Positions 36,001 to 44,321 of a stretch of 64,000 nt of DNA are shown here, piece after piece. Within the stretch, counting starts at the first letter, position 1. Every line of letters begins with the position of its first letter. The notes below the pieces were generated by a model, which was given only the letters and a program-made list of their open reading frames with translations, was not told where the DNA came from and searched no databases. The stretch is from CAYJPV01 sp964372095. GTDB taxonomy: Bacteria > Acidobacteriota > Vicinamibacteria > Vicinamibacterales > JAKQTR01. A program made the position numbers and the translations under genes. The DNA lies in the NCBI GenBank assembly GCA_964372095.1, contig CAYJPV010000002.1:248001-312000 (forward strand), written 5' to 3'.

Positions 36001-36206
36001 GGGAGGATCTGCAGTCGCTCGGCGGGTACATCAATCGCGGGTTCAAGGCGCCGAACGCCGGCGAACTGGAGCGGATGAAGGACCTGGCTGTGCTCGTCGA
36101 TCAGGCCGTCTCGAAGCTGAACGGGATGATTGCCGGCGACATCGCCGCCATCAACAAGGCGATGAACGCGAGTCCGCGGGTGCTGATCGAGCCCATCAAG
36201 AACTGA
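33006..36206 (+). CDS. Secreted VPS10/sortilin-type beta-propeller protein, copy 2
   Basis: A 1066-residue exported protein. After a signal peptide (about 1-32) come multi-blade propellers with Asp boxes such as TTNNGVTWKAL, SIDAGEHWTPI, TDGGRNWKKI and SDYGKTWTRI. A beta domain (about 765-890) and a helical C-terminal tail (about 905-1066) rich in Ala and Lys complete it. It has the same blade order as copy 1 but lacks its helical insertion. The two are adjacent and co-oriented, which suggests an old tandem duplication followed by divergence. ATG codons at 33006 and 33009 are both usable after GAGGG. Confidence 0.87.
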   Translation: MMTRRLLRTGIVVLAAGLFLATNGTDRSPLSAQGNRSAASSPVDAIRNLPWRNIGPTAQTGRLSVVVGLPGDANTWYLGAAAGGVFKTTNNGVTWKALFDGQPNLSIGAIAIAPTDPNVIYVGTGEANPRNSASFGEGVFKSIDAGEHWTPIGLSDTEKISRIVVDPRNADAAYVCALGHAWGPNDERGVFKTTDGGRNWKKILYKNDLTGCSDLDIDPTNANVVYAGMYTFRRLAWSFDSGGGETALYKSTDGGESWIRLSGPDVARGLPKGPMDRIGVAVARSNPNIVYAISETTDEGTMWRSDDAGVSWQMTSKDRNIVFRPFYYADIRIDPNHPNTVYALAGGLYKSEDGARNFVRIGSSTHGDHQGMWIDPANSNRVLSVDDGGFQVSYDAGKTFDILNNIPFTQFYNVAWDLQTPYNLCGGLQDNGSWCGPSQSPGQLGTIKAEWQNMGGGDGFFAVPDLKSPHLVYNNLQGGVISLTDRRTGASWGINPYPGGIGSAGQWMEPQKYRFNWNAPIVLAPHDPNIVYYGGNVLFRTTNYGQSWDVISPDLTTNDKSKQQSSGGPIVIDNTAAEFHCTILTIAPSSLDPQLIWVGTDDGNVQVTRDGGKTWSNTFASVPGIKANAWINKIDASRFDKGTAYVSASHWQSGDYTPYFFKTSDYGKTWTRITNGLPARGWSHVIREDPTNRDLLYAGTENGLYASWDRGATWVSIRNNMPAVPVRDITIHPRDNDVIVATHGRGIYILDDAAPLQEIGKALKTEAYLFPVRPVIRWAGAAGMFRQNERDWIAPNPAAGAYINVFFAAAPKEPLTITVTDKNGTVVRTLRNQRAVAGVNRFVWNLRADNPAEQAGPPAAAMAGISPAMLERFGFGSFGPFVLPGEYVVKVKTAAGELSSSFGVRLDPRVEVNPADLAAQHEAALKVLGMQARVNAVIDRTSDLITQLTSLDGVLAKQRPVPAVRGQVKKAIDALTAFRDTEVTRPTPAMNYRMYPRLREDLQSLGGYINRGFKAPNAGELERMKDLAVLVDQAVSKLNGMIAGDIAAINKAMNASPRVLIEPIKN

Positions 36207-36236
36207 CGAACGCCCGTCCCGCATCGCCACACCAGA

Positions 36237-36267
36237 AAGGGGGAACCGCAGCGTGCGGTTCCCCCTT
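36237..36267 (+). terminator. Hairpin terminator after VPS10 copy 2
   Basis: A perfect 14-bp stem (36237-36250 with 36254-36267, loop GCG) lies 31 bp after the TGA. The downstream T-tract is short (CTTCGTGG), so it may need Rho or act as an RNA-stability element. Confidence 0.6.
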
Positions 36268-36287
36268 CGTGGTATACACTCCGGGGC

Positions 36288-37988
36288 ATGACGCGCTCGA
36301 ATCTCACCATTGCCCTGCTTGTTGCCGCCGGCCTGGCTGCCGGCGCCGTTGCCATCGAATCCCGCGCGCCGAAACCGCTCCGGATCGAGGTGTCGTTCCC
36401 CGCGAGCCTGGAAACGAAGGCGCTCGATGGCCGTGTCCTGCTCGCCATCTCGCGGCGTGACACGCCGCCGCCGCTCAACGCGCAGATGACAGGCCCCGGC
36501 GCGCAGCCGATGTTCGGCGTCGACGTGAACGGACTGAAACCGGGCCAGGCGGCGGTCATTGACGGCGCCACGCGAGGCTGGCCCGTCGAGAGTCTGCGCG
36601 ATCTGCCCCCCGGCGACTACTTCGTTCAGGCGGCGCTCAACGTCTACACGACGGTGACTCGTGCCGACGGCCACACGATCAAGGTCCATCTGGACCAGTG
36701 GGAAGGGCAACAGTTCCGGACGTCACCCGGCAACCTGTTGAGCCGTGTCGAGAAGGTCCGCATCGACCCGAAGGCGGGCGGCACGATCAAGGTTGTCCTG
36801 GCGACGAAGAACCCCCCCATCGAAACGCCGGCCGACACGAAGTACGTCAAGCACTTCAAGTTCAAGAGCGAGATGCTCAGCCGTTGGTGGGGCACCGACA
36901 TCCACCTCGGGGCTGTCGTTGTGCTGCCTGAAGGCTGGGCCGAGCATCCCAACGCGAAATATCCCGTCATCTACAACCAGGGGCACTTTCCGCGGACCTT
37001 TGGTGGTTTCCGCGAGACGCCGCCGGACCCGGCTGCCACCGGGCGGATGCGGACCATGCAGGAAGGCGCCTACCGCTTCTACCAGGACTGGGTGGCCGGC
37101 AAGATGGGCCGCGTCATCATCGTCTTGATCCAGCACCCCACGCCCTATTACGACGATTCGTACGCCGTGAATTCCGCGAACAACGGCCCGTACGGCGACG
37201 CGCTCTGGCAGGAATTCGTGCCCCGCGTCGAGCGGCAGTTCCGCGGCATCGGCCAGCCGTGGGCCCGCATGACGTACGGCGGATCGACCGGCGGCTGGGA
37301 ATCGCTGGCGTGGCAGGTCTTCTATCCCGACCAGTTGAACGGCACGTGGACGTTCTGCCCCGACCCGGTGGACTTCCGGTACTTCCAGCTCGTCAACATC
37401 TATGACGACGACAACGCGTTCTATCCGAACAGCGAGTGGAAGAAGACGCCGTCACGGCCGTGGTCGCGCGGGCTCGACGATCAGACGATGAACTCGCAGT
37501 TCGATGCGAGCCGGTACGAAGAGGTGCTGGGCACACGCGGACGGTCGGGCCAGCAGATGGACATCTTCATGGCGGTCTTCGGCCCGGTGGGGACCGACGG
37601 CTACCCGAAACTGCTCTACGACAAGTGGACGGGAGTCATCGACAAGTCCGTCGCGGCGTACTGGCGGGAGCACTACGACCTGCGCCACATTCTCGAGCGT
37701 GACTGGAAGACGCTCGGCCCGAAACTCGTCGGGAAGCTGCACATCTACATGGGGGACCAGGACACGTTCCTGCTCGAAGAGGCCACGTTCAAACTGCAGG
37801 AGTTCCTGGAGAGCACGACAGATCCCTACTATGGCGGATCGTTCGACATCGGCAAGCGGCAGCCTCACTGCTACTCGGGTATTCCGGAGTTTCCCGGGCA
37901 GCGGGCTGAGCAGCGAATTCTCCCGAAAATGGTTCAGCGGATGCTGATGACCGCGCCGGCGGGGGCCGACCTGTCGTGGAGGTACTGA
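36288..37988 (+). CDS. Secreted esterase of the alpha/beta-hydrolase fold
   Basis: A 566-residue exported protein. The signal peptide (1-22) is followed by a beta-rich N-terminal domain (about 25-190) and an esterase-D-like catalytic domain. The nucleophile elbow is YGGSTGGWES (about 326-335, GxSxGG). An oxyanion-type region is VIYNQGHFPRTFGGF. Candidate acid and base are Asp in MGDQDTF and His in RQPHCY near the C-terminus. The enzyme should hydrolyse an ester or short peptide. The substrate is unknown. It stands alone between VPS10 copy 2 and the convergent MacB-like gene. Confidence 0.8.
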   Translation: MTRSNLTIALLVAAGLAAGAVAIESRAPKPLRIEVSFPASLETKALDGRVLLAISRRDTPPPLNAQMTGPGAQPMFGVDVNGLKPGQAAVIDGATRGWPVESLRDLPPGDYFVQAALNVYTTVTRADGHTIKVHLDQWEGQQFRTSPGNLLSRVEKVRIDPKAGGTIKVVLATKNPPIETPADTKYVKHFKFKSEMLSRWWGTDIHLGAVVVLPEGWAEHPNAKYPVIYNQGHFPRTFGGFRETPPDPAATGRMRTMQEGAYRFYQDWVAGKMGRVIIVLIQHPTPYYDDSYAVNSANNGPYGDALWQEFVPRVERQFRGIGQPWARMTYGGSTGGWESLAWQVFYPDQLNGTWTFCPDPVDFRYFQLVNIYDDDNAFYPNSEWKKTPSRPWSRGLDDQTMNSQFDASRYEEVLGTRGRSGQQMDIFMAVFGPVGTDGYPKLLYDKWTGVIDKSVAAYWREHYDLRHILERDWKTLGPKLVGKLHIYMGDQDTFLLEEATFKLQEFLESTTDPYYGGSFDIGKRQPHCYSGIPEFPGQRAEQRILPKMVQRMLMTAPAGADLSWRY

Positions 37989-38012
37989 CGGCTGACGGAA
38001 TGGCGGGGGCTG

Positions 38013-39266
38013 CTACTCGTAGCGCATGGCCTCGACCGGCGACAACCGCGCGGCCTTCAGTGCCGGATAGAGCCCGAACACGAGCCCGATGCAGGCCGCC
38101 GCGCCCATGGCCACGGCCAGCGTCTGCCACGTCACCGCGGCGTACACGTGCGCCAGGGTGCGCGCGCGCATAATTGCGGTCACCAGATACGCGCCGCCGA
38201 TGCCCGTGACCGCGCCGATGATGGCGCCGGCCATGGAGATCACCACGGACTCGGCCAGGAACTGCACGACGATGTCGCGGCTGCGGGCTCCTGCGGCCTT
38301 ACGCACGCCGATTTCCTTGGTGCGTTCCGCCACCGACGCCAGCAGCACGTTCATGATGCCGATCCCGCCGACGATGAGCGAGATGGCGGTGAAGGCGCCC
38401 ATGAGGATCTTGAAGACGAGAATGCCCTGATTCATCAGGAGCAGGCGGTCCAGGCCGGTTGTCGCGAGCGTGATCTGCTTGCGTCCGAGCCAGTCGGGGT
38501 TGCGGCGGGATGCCCAGGCCTCCGCGTCGGACTTGATGGCGAGCACGTCTTCCACCCGCGGGGCATTCAACGTCAGAACCCGGGCGCGCGGCGTGGGCGC
38601 TGGTACCATGAGCGTTTCCGCCCGGGAGAAGGGGACGGTCACCGTCAGGAACCGCTCGCCGGCGAACGGTTCCTGGATGCCGATGATACGAAGCGCCCCG
38701 CCCTCGAAGGGGACCTCGGTGCCAAGCGCGGCTTCGGGCTGACGTTCGCCGGCCAGTTGGATCGCCAGTTGAAAGCCGATGACGGCAACAGGGGCTCCGC
38801 CGGACAGTTCGTCGGTCGTGAAGGCCCGCCCGCGCCAGAGGCGCAGCCCCATCCGGCCCGGATTCGCGGCGGCCAGGCCGGCGACGAGCGTCGCGCGTGG
38901 CTCGCCGCGCAGCGTCAGGGGACCCGTCCCTTCGACCCGCAGCAGCACTTCCGTGTCAGCCGAAACCGCGCCTGCCAGGCTGTCCATGTCGTCCGTGGTG
39001 AATCGCGGGAACTCCGTCCTGGGCACCTGCAGGCCGTCCACCGTTTCATTGGTCCGTGCCAGCACGGTCACCGACTGCATGCCGCGTTGTTCGATCTGCT
39101 GGCGCGCAAACCGCTCGGCCCCGTCACCCACCGACAGTACGGCGACCAGGGAGGCGGCGCCCATGACGACGCCCAGCGTCGAGAGGAACGTGCGCATCGG
39201 GTTGGCGCGAAGGGTCTGGAGACCGACCCGCATCGACATGGGAAGTGCCTGACGGCTCATGGCCAT
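38013..39266 (-). CDS. MacB/FtsX-type ABC transporter permease without an adjacent ATPase
   Basis: A 417-residue inner-membrane permease. TM1 lies near residues 21-42 (TFLSTLGVVMGAASLVAVLS). A periplasmic MacB-PCD domain (about 50-260) follows, then three TM helices, including FKILMGAFTAISLIVGGIGIMNVLLASVAERTKEIGVRKA, and the C-terminal LSPVEAMRYE typical of MacB. ATGs at 39266 and 39260 are both possible, and a longer GTG start at 39287 has poor support. These permeases normally pair with a MacB ATPase and a membrane-fusion protein. Neither gene is nearby, so it must use components encoded elsewhere or be an orphan. Confidence 0.87.
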   Translation of the reverse strand: MAMSRQALPMSMRVGLQTLRANPMRTFLSTLGVVMGAASLVAVLSVGDGAERFARQQIEQRGMQSVTVLARTNETVDGLQVPRTEFPRFTTDDMDSLAGAVSADTEVLLRVEGTGPLTLRGEPRATLVAGLAAANPGRMGLRLWRGRAFTTDELSGGAPVAVIGFQLAIQLAGERQPEAALGTEVPFEGGALRIIGIQEPFAGERFLTVTVPFSRAETLMVPAPTPRARVLTLNAPRVEDVLAIKSDAEAWASRRNPDWLGRKQITLATTGLDRLLLMNQGILVFKILMGAFTAISLIVGGIGIMNVLLASVAERTKEIGVRKAAGARSRDIVVQFLAESVVISMAGAIIGAVTGIGGAYLVTAIMRARTLAHVYAAVTWQTLAVAMGAAACIGLVFGLYPALKAARLSPVEAMRYE

Positions 39267-39313
39267 GTTGATTCTAACGAGGGACACGGGCAGAAAGTTC
39301 AGACAGAGATAAG

Positions 39314-40153
39314 ATGGTCACGCCGCCCTGCACAGGCGGACTCATCATCATGTTGATCACTCACGTTGCCGACGCCGTTGGTCGATGGGTCATCCGGGAG
39401 GCCCACGATCTTGGGGACCGGGTCGAGTTTCTGGGCCGAACGGTCCTCGCGCTGGGGAGACTCGTGCTCGGCCGCTCGTCGCGGTTCAACCTGCGCCTCG
39501 TGAGCACCCTGCAGGATGCCGGCGTGGAGACACTGCCCGTGGTGGCCCTGTTCGCCATCGCCAGCGGCTCGGTCCTGACGCTGGTGACGACGCAGCAACT
39601 CGAGAGGCTCGGGGTCCCGCTCTTCACGCCGACACTCGTGGGCACCGTCGTGGTGCGGGAACTCGGTGCGCTGATGGCCGGCATCGCCATGGCGGGCCGG
39701 GTCGCTTCGGCCTTTGCTGCCGAGGTTGCCACGGCGATGACGACCGGGGAAGGCGCAGAACTGCGCACGGCAGGGACGGACCCCGTTGACGTACTGGTGG
39801 CTCCTCGTGTCCTGGCCCTGGTGCTGTCCGGCCCCCTCCTGGTGGCCTACGCCAATGCGTTGGCGCTCCTCGGCGCGACGGCGGTGGGGGCCGGACTGCT
39901 GGGGTATCCGGTGCAGCACTACACGGCCACGATCCTGTCGGCGCTGACCTTCAAACACGCGGTCGCCGGGCTGGTGAAGGGAGCGGTCTTCGGCTTCGTC
40001 GCCGGGCTTGCCGGGTGCTACCATGGCTTCCACAGCGGAAGGGGCAGCGCGGCCATCGGCCGCACCGTGAGGAACGCCGTGGTGGCTGCGGCCGTGCTCG
40101 TGGCGCTCACGGACATGGCTCTGGCGTTCATCTTCAGGTGGATCAGGCTCTGA
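39314..40153 (+). CDS. mlaE: MlaE-family lipid ABC transporter permease
   Basis: A 279-residue inner-membrane protein with the MlaE fold: about five TM segments and the conserved GTVVVRELGALMAGIAMAGRVASAFAAE core. It also has GTDPVDVLVAPRVLALVLSGPLL and a C-terminal helix pair. Start 39314 or the ATG at 39350 (MLITHV) are both acceptable, and neither has a strong ribosome binding site. It is followed by MlaD- and PqiC-like genes. The MlaF ATPase needed to power the complex is missing from the window. The role is retrograde or anterograde phospholipid traffic across the envelope. Confidence 0.88.
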   Translation: MVTPPCTGGLIIMLITHVADAVGRWVIREAHDLGDRVEFLGRTVLALGRLVLGRSSRFNLRLVSTLQDAGVETLPVVALFAIASGSVLTLVTTQQLERLGVPLFTPTLVGTVVVRELGALMAGIAMAGRVASAFAAEVATAMTTGEGAELRTAGTDPVDVLVAPRVLALVLSGPLLVAYANALALLGATAVGAGLLGYPVQHYTATILSALTFKHAVAGLVKGAVFGFVAGLAGCYHGFHSGRGSAAIGRTVRNAVVAAAVLVALTDMALAFIFRWIRL

Positions 40154-40180
40154 CCGGAGCCGGGACGAGGGAGACTAGCC

Positions 40181-41173
40181 GTGACGACGGAACTTCGTCC
40201 ACGCATTGTCGGAATCTTCACCCTGGTTGGGCTGGCGCTGATTGTGGTCGGCCTTGCCGCGATCGGCCCCGGCCGTCTCTTCTCTCAACACCGCACGTTT
40301 GTCGTGTTCTTCCCGAACCCGGTCAGCGGCCTCAAAGACGGCGCCCCCGTCACGTTCCGCCAGACCCCAATGGGCCAGGTGCGCGACGTCGAACTGGTCT
40401 TCACTGGCCGGGGCATGGAGACGGAGGTCAAAGTGATCGCCGATGTCCGGAAAGGCGCGCTCCGCGACATCGCCGGCAAGGCCGCCATCGTCGACCTGTC
40501 CGACGCGGAATTCATTGAGACGCTTGTGCAGGCCGGCCTCCGGGCGGCGGTCCATTCCTCCAGTCCCATCGCCGGCCAGAAGTCGCTCGACCTGGACTTT
40601 CATCCGGAGCGCCAGGCGAGGTTCTCGGGCATTCCCATGCCGTACCCGGAGGTTCCGACCGGACCCTCCAGCCTGAGGCTCGTACAGGACAGACTCGAGG
40701 AAGCTCTCGACAAAGCCGCAGACATTCCCGTGACCGACGTCGTACTCCAGTTGCGGACCACGCTGGAGAGCGCGCAGACGTTTCTCGACAGCGGCAACCT
40801 CAAGGGCGCGCTGGGTGACCTGCGCCGCGGCCTTCAGACGGCCGACCGGGCACTGACCCGGGCAGAACGCACGCTCGACGGCATGGATGCCATGGTGGGC
40901 AACGTCCAGACGACCCTGACGGGCGTGGACAAGACGCTGGAAGGCCTGAATGCCACGTTCGACCGGATCGACCGCACGCTCGCAACCGTCGATCGCACGC
41001 TCGGCACCGTGGACCGCAACGTCGATCGGACGGCTGACACCCAGCACGAGGCTGCCAAGACCCTGGACGAGATGAACGAACTCGTCCGCTCGATACGCCA
41101 CCTGGTGGAAACGCTGCAGCGGAATCCTGAGGCGTTGTTCCTGGGCAAACCCGCTTCCGAGAAGAAGAAGTGA
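40181..41173 (+). CDS. mlaD: MCE-family (MlaD/PqiB-like) substrate-binding protein
   Basis: A 330-residue membrane-anchored protein. A single N-terminal TM (12-32) is followed by one MCE domain (about 38-115: FFPNPVSGLKDGAPVTFR, GMETEVKVIADV). A long amphipathic alpha-helical region (about 180-320) follows, with a repeating TLxxVDRTL/TLDGMDAMV pattern predicted to form a coiled-coil tube. It starts at GTG 40181 after GAGGGAGACT. It overlaps the next gene by 1 bp (TGATG). With a single MCE domain and helix extension it resembles MlaD/Mce rather than PqiB, which has several domains. Confidence 0.88.
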   Translation: MTTELRPRIVGIFTLVGLALIVVGLAAIGPGRLFSQHRTFVVFFPNPVSGLKDGAPVTFRQTPMGQVRDVELVFTGRGMETEVKVIADVRKGALRDIAGKAAIVDLSDAEFIETLVQAGLRAAVHSSSPIAGQKSLDLDFHPERQARFSGIPMPYPEVPTGPSSLRLVQDRLEEALDKAADIPVTDVVLQLRTTLESAQTFLDSGNLKGALGDLRRGLQTADRALTRAERTLDGMDAMVGNVQTTLTGVDKTLEGLNATFDRIDRTLATVDRTLGTVDRNVDRTADTQHEAAKTLDEMNELVRSIRHLVETLQRNPEALFLGKPASEKKK

Positions 41174-41823
41174 TGCGATCAGGCGTTGTCATCGGCCTGG
41201 TGCTCGCCGCGGCGGTTGCCTCAGGCGGCTGCCTGCTCAAGCGCTCGCCGGCGTCGCGCACGTTTGTGCTCGATCCCACCGAGGCCCGCACCGACGGCGC
41301 GACGTCGGGCCCGGCGGTGGCGGTCGTTGGTGTCGCGAAGGTATCGGTGCCGGACTGGCTCGATCGGCCGCACATTCTGGCGCGCGCCGCGAACGGCGAG
41401 ATCGTTGCCGACGATTTCTCCCGGTGGGGCGAGCCCCTTCCACGAGGCATGCAGCGGGTGCTGACGGAGAATCTCGCTGCCCTGCTTCCCGAGCGCAGGA
41501 TCCTCGCCGAACCGATCTCGCCGCGCCTCCCCGTCGACTACCGTGTCGAGGTCACCACCGTCGACGTGGCGAGACAGGCTGACGGGACCGTGCTCGTCGA
41601 AACACGCTGGGACGTGATCGGCGGGAAGGGCGACGCCCTGGTGCGGCGCCGGTCCTCCGATCGGGGGCGATCGGCTGCACCAGGGGCGCAGGGTGTGGTG
41701 GTTGGCCTGAACGAAGCCCTCGCCACGCTGAGCCGCGAAATTGCTGACGCGATTCGCACGCTGCCCCCTCCGCCGGCCGCCACTCGCGAACGTGAGCCGT
41801 CAGGACTGTCCCGCCCGGACTGA
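41173..41823 (+). CDS. PqiC-like ABC-type transport auxiliary lipoprotein
   Basis: A 216-residue protein with a signal and lipobox-like end (AVASGGC, Cys20), so it is predicted to be lipidated. The body has VPDWLDRPHILARAANGEIV and FSRWGEPLPRGMQRVLTENL, the signature of PqiC/ABC_trans_aux proteins. These contact the MCE tube at the outer membrane. It overlaps the MCE gene by one base and is followed 25 bp later by GH95. The arrangement permease-MCE-lipoprotein is a complete mla/pqi-type operon apart from the ATPase. Confidence 0.82.
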   Translation: MRSGVVIGLVLAAAVASGGCLLKRSPASRTFVLDPTEARTDGATSGPAVAVVGVAKVSVPDWLDRPHILARAANGEIVADDFSRWGEPLPRGMQRVLTENLAALLPERRILAEPISPRLPVDYRVEVTTVDVARQADGTVLVETRWDVIGGKGDALVRRRSSDRGRSAAPGAQGVVVGLNEALATLSREIADAIRTLPPPPAATREREPSGLSRPD

Positions 41824-41848
41824 ACTCCCCCTCTGGAGGAACCTGGAG

Positions 41849-44149
41849 ATGAGACGCCCCGTGTTGTGCCTCGTCCTGCTTGCCGGCGTGTGTCTCGCCT
41901 GGTGGCCCGGATCTCTGTCTGCCGCGTCGCCGCCCCGGCAGCCGGCGCCCGTCCTCTGGTACACCCACCCCGCCGAGAAGTGGGAGAACGCCCTGCCCGT
42001 GGGCAACGGGCGGCTGGGCGCGATGGTTTTCGGCCGCACGGACGAAGAGATCCTCCAGCTCAACGAAGACACGTACTGGTCGGGCGGGCCGTACTCGACA
42101 ACCGTGCCTGGCGGTCATCAGGCCCTGCCAGAGATCCGGGCGTTGCTCTTCGACGGTCAGCTCATCAAGGCCCACCGTCTCTTTGGTCGTCATCTGATGG
42201 GCTACCCGGTCGAGCAGCAGAAGTACCAGTCGCTGGGCAATCTCGTGCTGACCTTCCCCGGTGGCGGCGCGGTCTCGAACTACCGCCATCAACTCGACCT
42301 CGACACCGCCATTGCCACGACGACGTACGAACGCGGAGGCGTGCGGTACCGGCGCGACGTGTTCTGCTCGCCCGTCGACCAGGTCATCGTCGTGCGGATC
42401 GTGTCCGAACCGGCGGGCCGGGTCTCTGTGGATGTGCAACTGCGCGGCGATCGGAACCAGGCACACTCGAACTACGCGACCGACTACTTCCGCATGGACG
42501 GGGACGGCCCCCAGGGACTGGTGCTGCGGGGCAAGTCCGCGGACTACCTGGGCGTGGCTGGGCGCCTGCGCTTCACGGCCAGACTGCGCGCGGCAGCCGA
42601 AGGCGGCTCGACGGTGATCGACGACGACCGTATGGTCATCCGCAACGCGACCACCGTCACGGTGCGCCTCGCGGCAGCCACGAACTTCGTCAACTACACA
42701 GACGTCAGTGGTGACGCCGACGCGCGAGTCGACGCCACGATGGCGGCCGCGCAGGCGCGAACCTACGAGACGATCCAGGCCGCGCACGTCGCCGAACACC
42801 AGCGCCTGTTCCGGCGCGTCGCCTTCAACCTCCCTGCGACGCCGCACGCCGCGCTGCCGACGGACGAACGCCTCCGGACGTTCGATGGCGCCAACGATCC
42901 GTCGCTGGCGGGCCTCCTGTTCCAGTACGGGCGGTACCTGCTCATTTCGTCGTCCCGGCCCGGCACCCAGCCCGCCAACCTCCAGGGCATCTGGAACAAA
43001 GACATGAATCCCATGTGGGATTCGAAGTACACAACGAACATCAACACGGAGATGAACTACTGGCCCGCCGAGGTCGGTAACCTGAGCGAGCTGGCTGAGC
43101 CGCTCTTCCGGATGATCCGCGAGCTGACGGACCAGGGTGCCGGTGTCGCGCGCGAACTGTACGGCGCGGGCGGATGGGCGTTCCACCAGAACACCGACAT
43201 CTGGCGTGTCGCGGCGCCGATGGACGGGCCGAACTGGGGCGGGTTCGCCACGGGCGGCGGATGGCTGGCCACCCATCTCTGGGAGCACTACCGGTTCACC
43301 GGAGACAAGGGGTTTCTGGCGGAGTACTACCCGGTGTTGCGGGGATCGGCCGAGTTCTTCCTCGACTTCCTGGTGCCGCATCCGACCTACGGATGGCTGG
43401 TCACCAACCCGTCCACGTCGCCCGAGAACTTCCCGCTGGCACCCGGAAACAACCGGTTCTTCGACGAAGTGACGGGCTCGATGAGCAACGGCACGGCGCT
43501 GGTGGCGGGGTCGGCCATTGACACCCAGATCGTGGGTGACGTCTTTGCCGCGGTTGCCGATGCGGCCGAGGTCCTCGGCATCGACCAGGAGCTGCGTGCC
43601 AGGGTCCTCGACGCGCGGTCGAAGCTCGCGCCGATGCGAATCGGCATGAAGGGCGACCTCCAGGAATGGCTCGAGGACTGGGGCCAGCGAGAACAGAGCC
43701 ACCGGCACATCTCCCAGCTCTACGGGCTGTTTCCGGGCAGCCACATTTCACCCCGGCGGACACCAGACCTGGCTGCCGCCAGCCGCGTCGTGCTGGAACA
43801 GCGGGGCCTCGTGGGCAACGGCTGGGCCTCGGCGTGGAAAGCCGCCAGCTGGGCGCGCCTGCTCGACGGCGACAAGGCGATGGAGAACGTCGTCTACGCG
43901 GTCAAGACCTACACGACCGACAGCCTGTTCTCGATCTGTTCGCGCGCCCTGCAGGTGGACGGTGCGTTCGGCATGACGGCGGCATTGGCCGAACTGGTCC
44001 TGCAGTCCCACGAACACGAACTGGCGCTATTGCCGGCGTTGCCCGCCGCGTGGCCGGCTGGCCAGGTGGCCGGGCTCAGGGCCCGGGGAGGTTTCGACGT
44101 GGCGCTCGCCTGGGAGCGCCACCGCCTGACTCGTGCCGAAATCACTTAG
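41849..44149 (+). CDS. Secreted GH95 alpha-L-fucosidase-like enzyme, cut short by an in-frame TAG
   Basis: A 766-residue exported glycosidase. A signal peptide (1-27) is followed by an N-terminal beta-sandwich with WENALPVGNGRLGAMVFG and QLNEDTYWSGGP (about 45-80). The (alpha/alpha)6 catalytic domain carries TTNINTEMNYWP (about 395-406, holding the functional Asn residues), TNPSTSPENF with the predicted acid Glu, and HRHISQLYGLFPG. It should remove alpha-1,2-L-fucose or alpha-L-galactose from plant or host glycans. Translation stops at TAG 44147-44149 after RLTRAEIT. The same frame then continues for 50 codons that look like the missing C-terminal domain, so the product is probably truncated. 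The ATG at 41849 follows GGAGGAACCTGGAG. Confidence 0.9.
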   Translation: MRRPVLCLVLLAGVCLAWWPGSLSAASPPRQPAPVLWYTHPAEKWENALPVGNGRLGAMVFGRTDEEILQLNEDTYWSGGPYSTTVPGGHQALPEIRALLFDGQLIKAHRLFGRHLMGYPVEQQKYQSLGNLVLTFPGGGAVSNYRHQLDLDTAIATTTYERGGVRYRRDVFCSPVDQVIVVRIVSEPAGRVSVDVQLRGDRNQAHSNYATDYFRMDGDGPQGLVLRGKSADYLGVAGRLRFTARLRAAAEGGSTVIDDDRMVIRNATTVTVRLAAATNFVNYTDVSGDADARVDATMAAAQARTYETIQAAHVAEHQRLFRRVAFNLPATPHAALPTDERLRTFDGANDPSLAGLLFQYGRYLLISSSRPGTQPANLQGIWNKDMNPMWDSKYTTNINTEMNYWPAEVGNLSELAEPLFRMIRELTDQGAGVARELYGAGGWAFHQNTDIWRVAAPMDGPNWGGFATGGGWLATHLWEHYRFTGDKGFLAEYYPVLRGSAEFFLDFLVPHPTYGWLVTNPSTSPENFPLAPGNNRFFDEVTGSMSNGTALVAGSAIDTQIVGDVFAAVADAAEVLGIDQELRARVLDARSKLAPMRIGMKGDLQEWLEDWGQREQSHRHISQLYGLFPGSHISPRRTPDLAAASRVVLEQRGLVGNGWASAWKAASWARLLDGDKAMENVVYAVKTYTTDSLFSICSRALQVDGAFGMTAALAELVLQSHEHELALLPALPAAWPAGQVAGLRARGGFDVALAWERHRLTRAEIT

Positions 44150-44302
44150 CGGCTGGGCGGCACCTGCCGTGTCCGCACCGGAGCGCCTGTCCGCGTGAGG
44201 GCCGGCGGAAGACCCGTGGCGACCTCGCAACCCGCCCCGGGCGTCGTTGAGTTCACAACCCACGCCGGCGGGATCTACGTGCTGACGCCGGAACGGGAGT
44301 GA
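44150..44302 (+). pseudogene. Detached C-terminal end of GH95, in the same frame
   Basis: Fifty sense codons follow the TAG without frame change, then TGA at 44300-44302. The translation begins RLGGTCRVRTGAPVRVRAGG and ends with HAGGIYVLTPERE, which matches the closing beta-sandwich of GH95 proteins. There is no start codon or ribosome binding site of its own. The simplest reading is a nonsense substitution (for example TCG to TAG) or a sequencing error. Confidence 0.75.
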
Positions 44303-44321
44303 CGCCCGGCGGCCGGATCCC

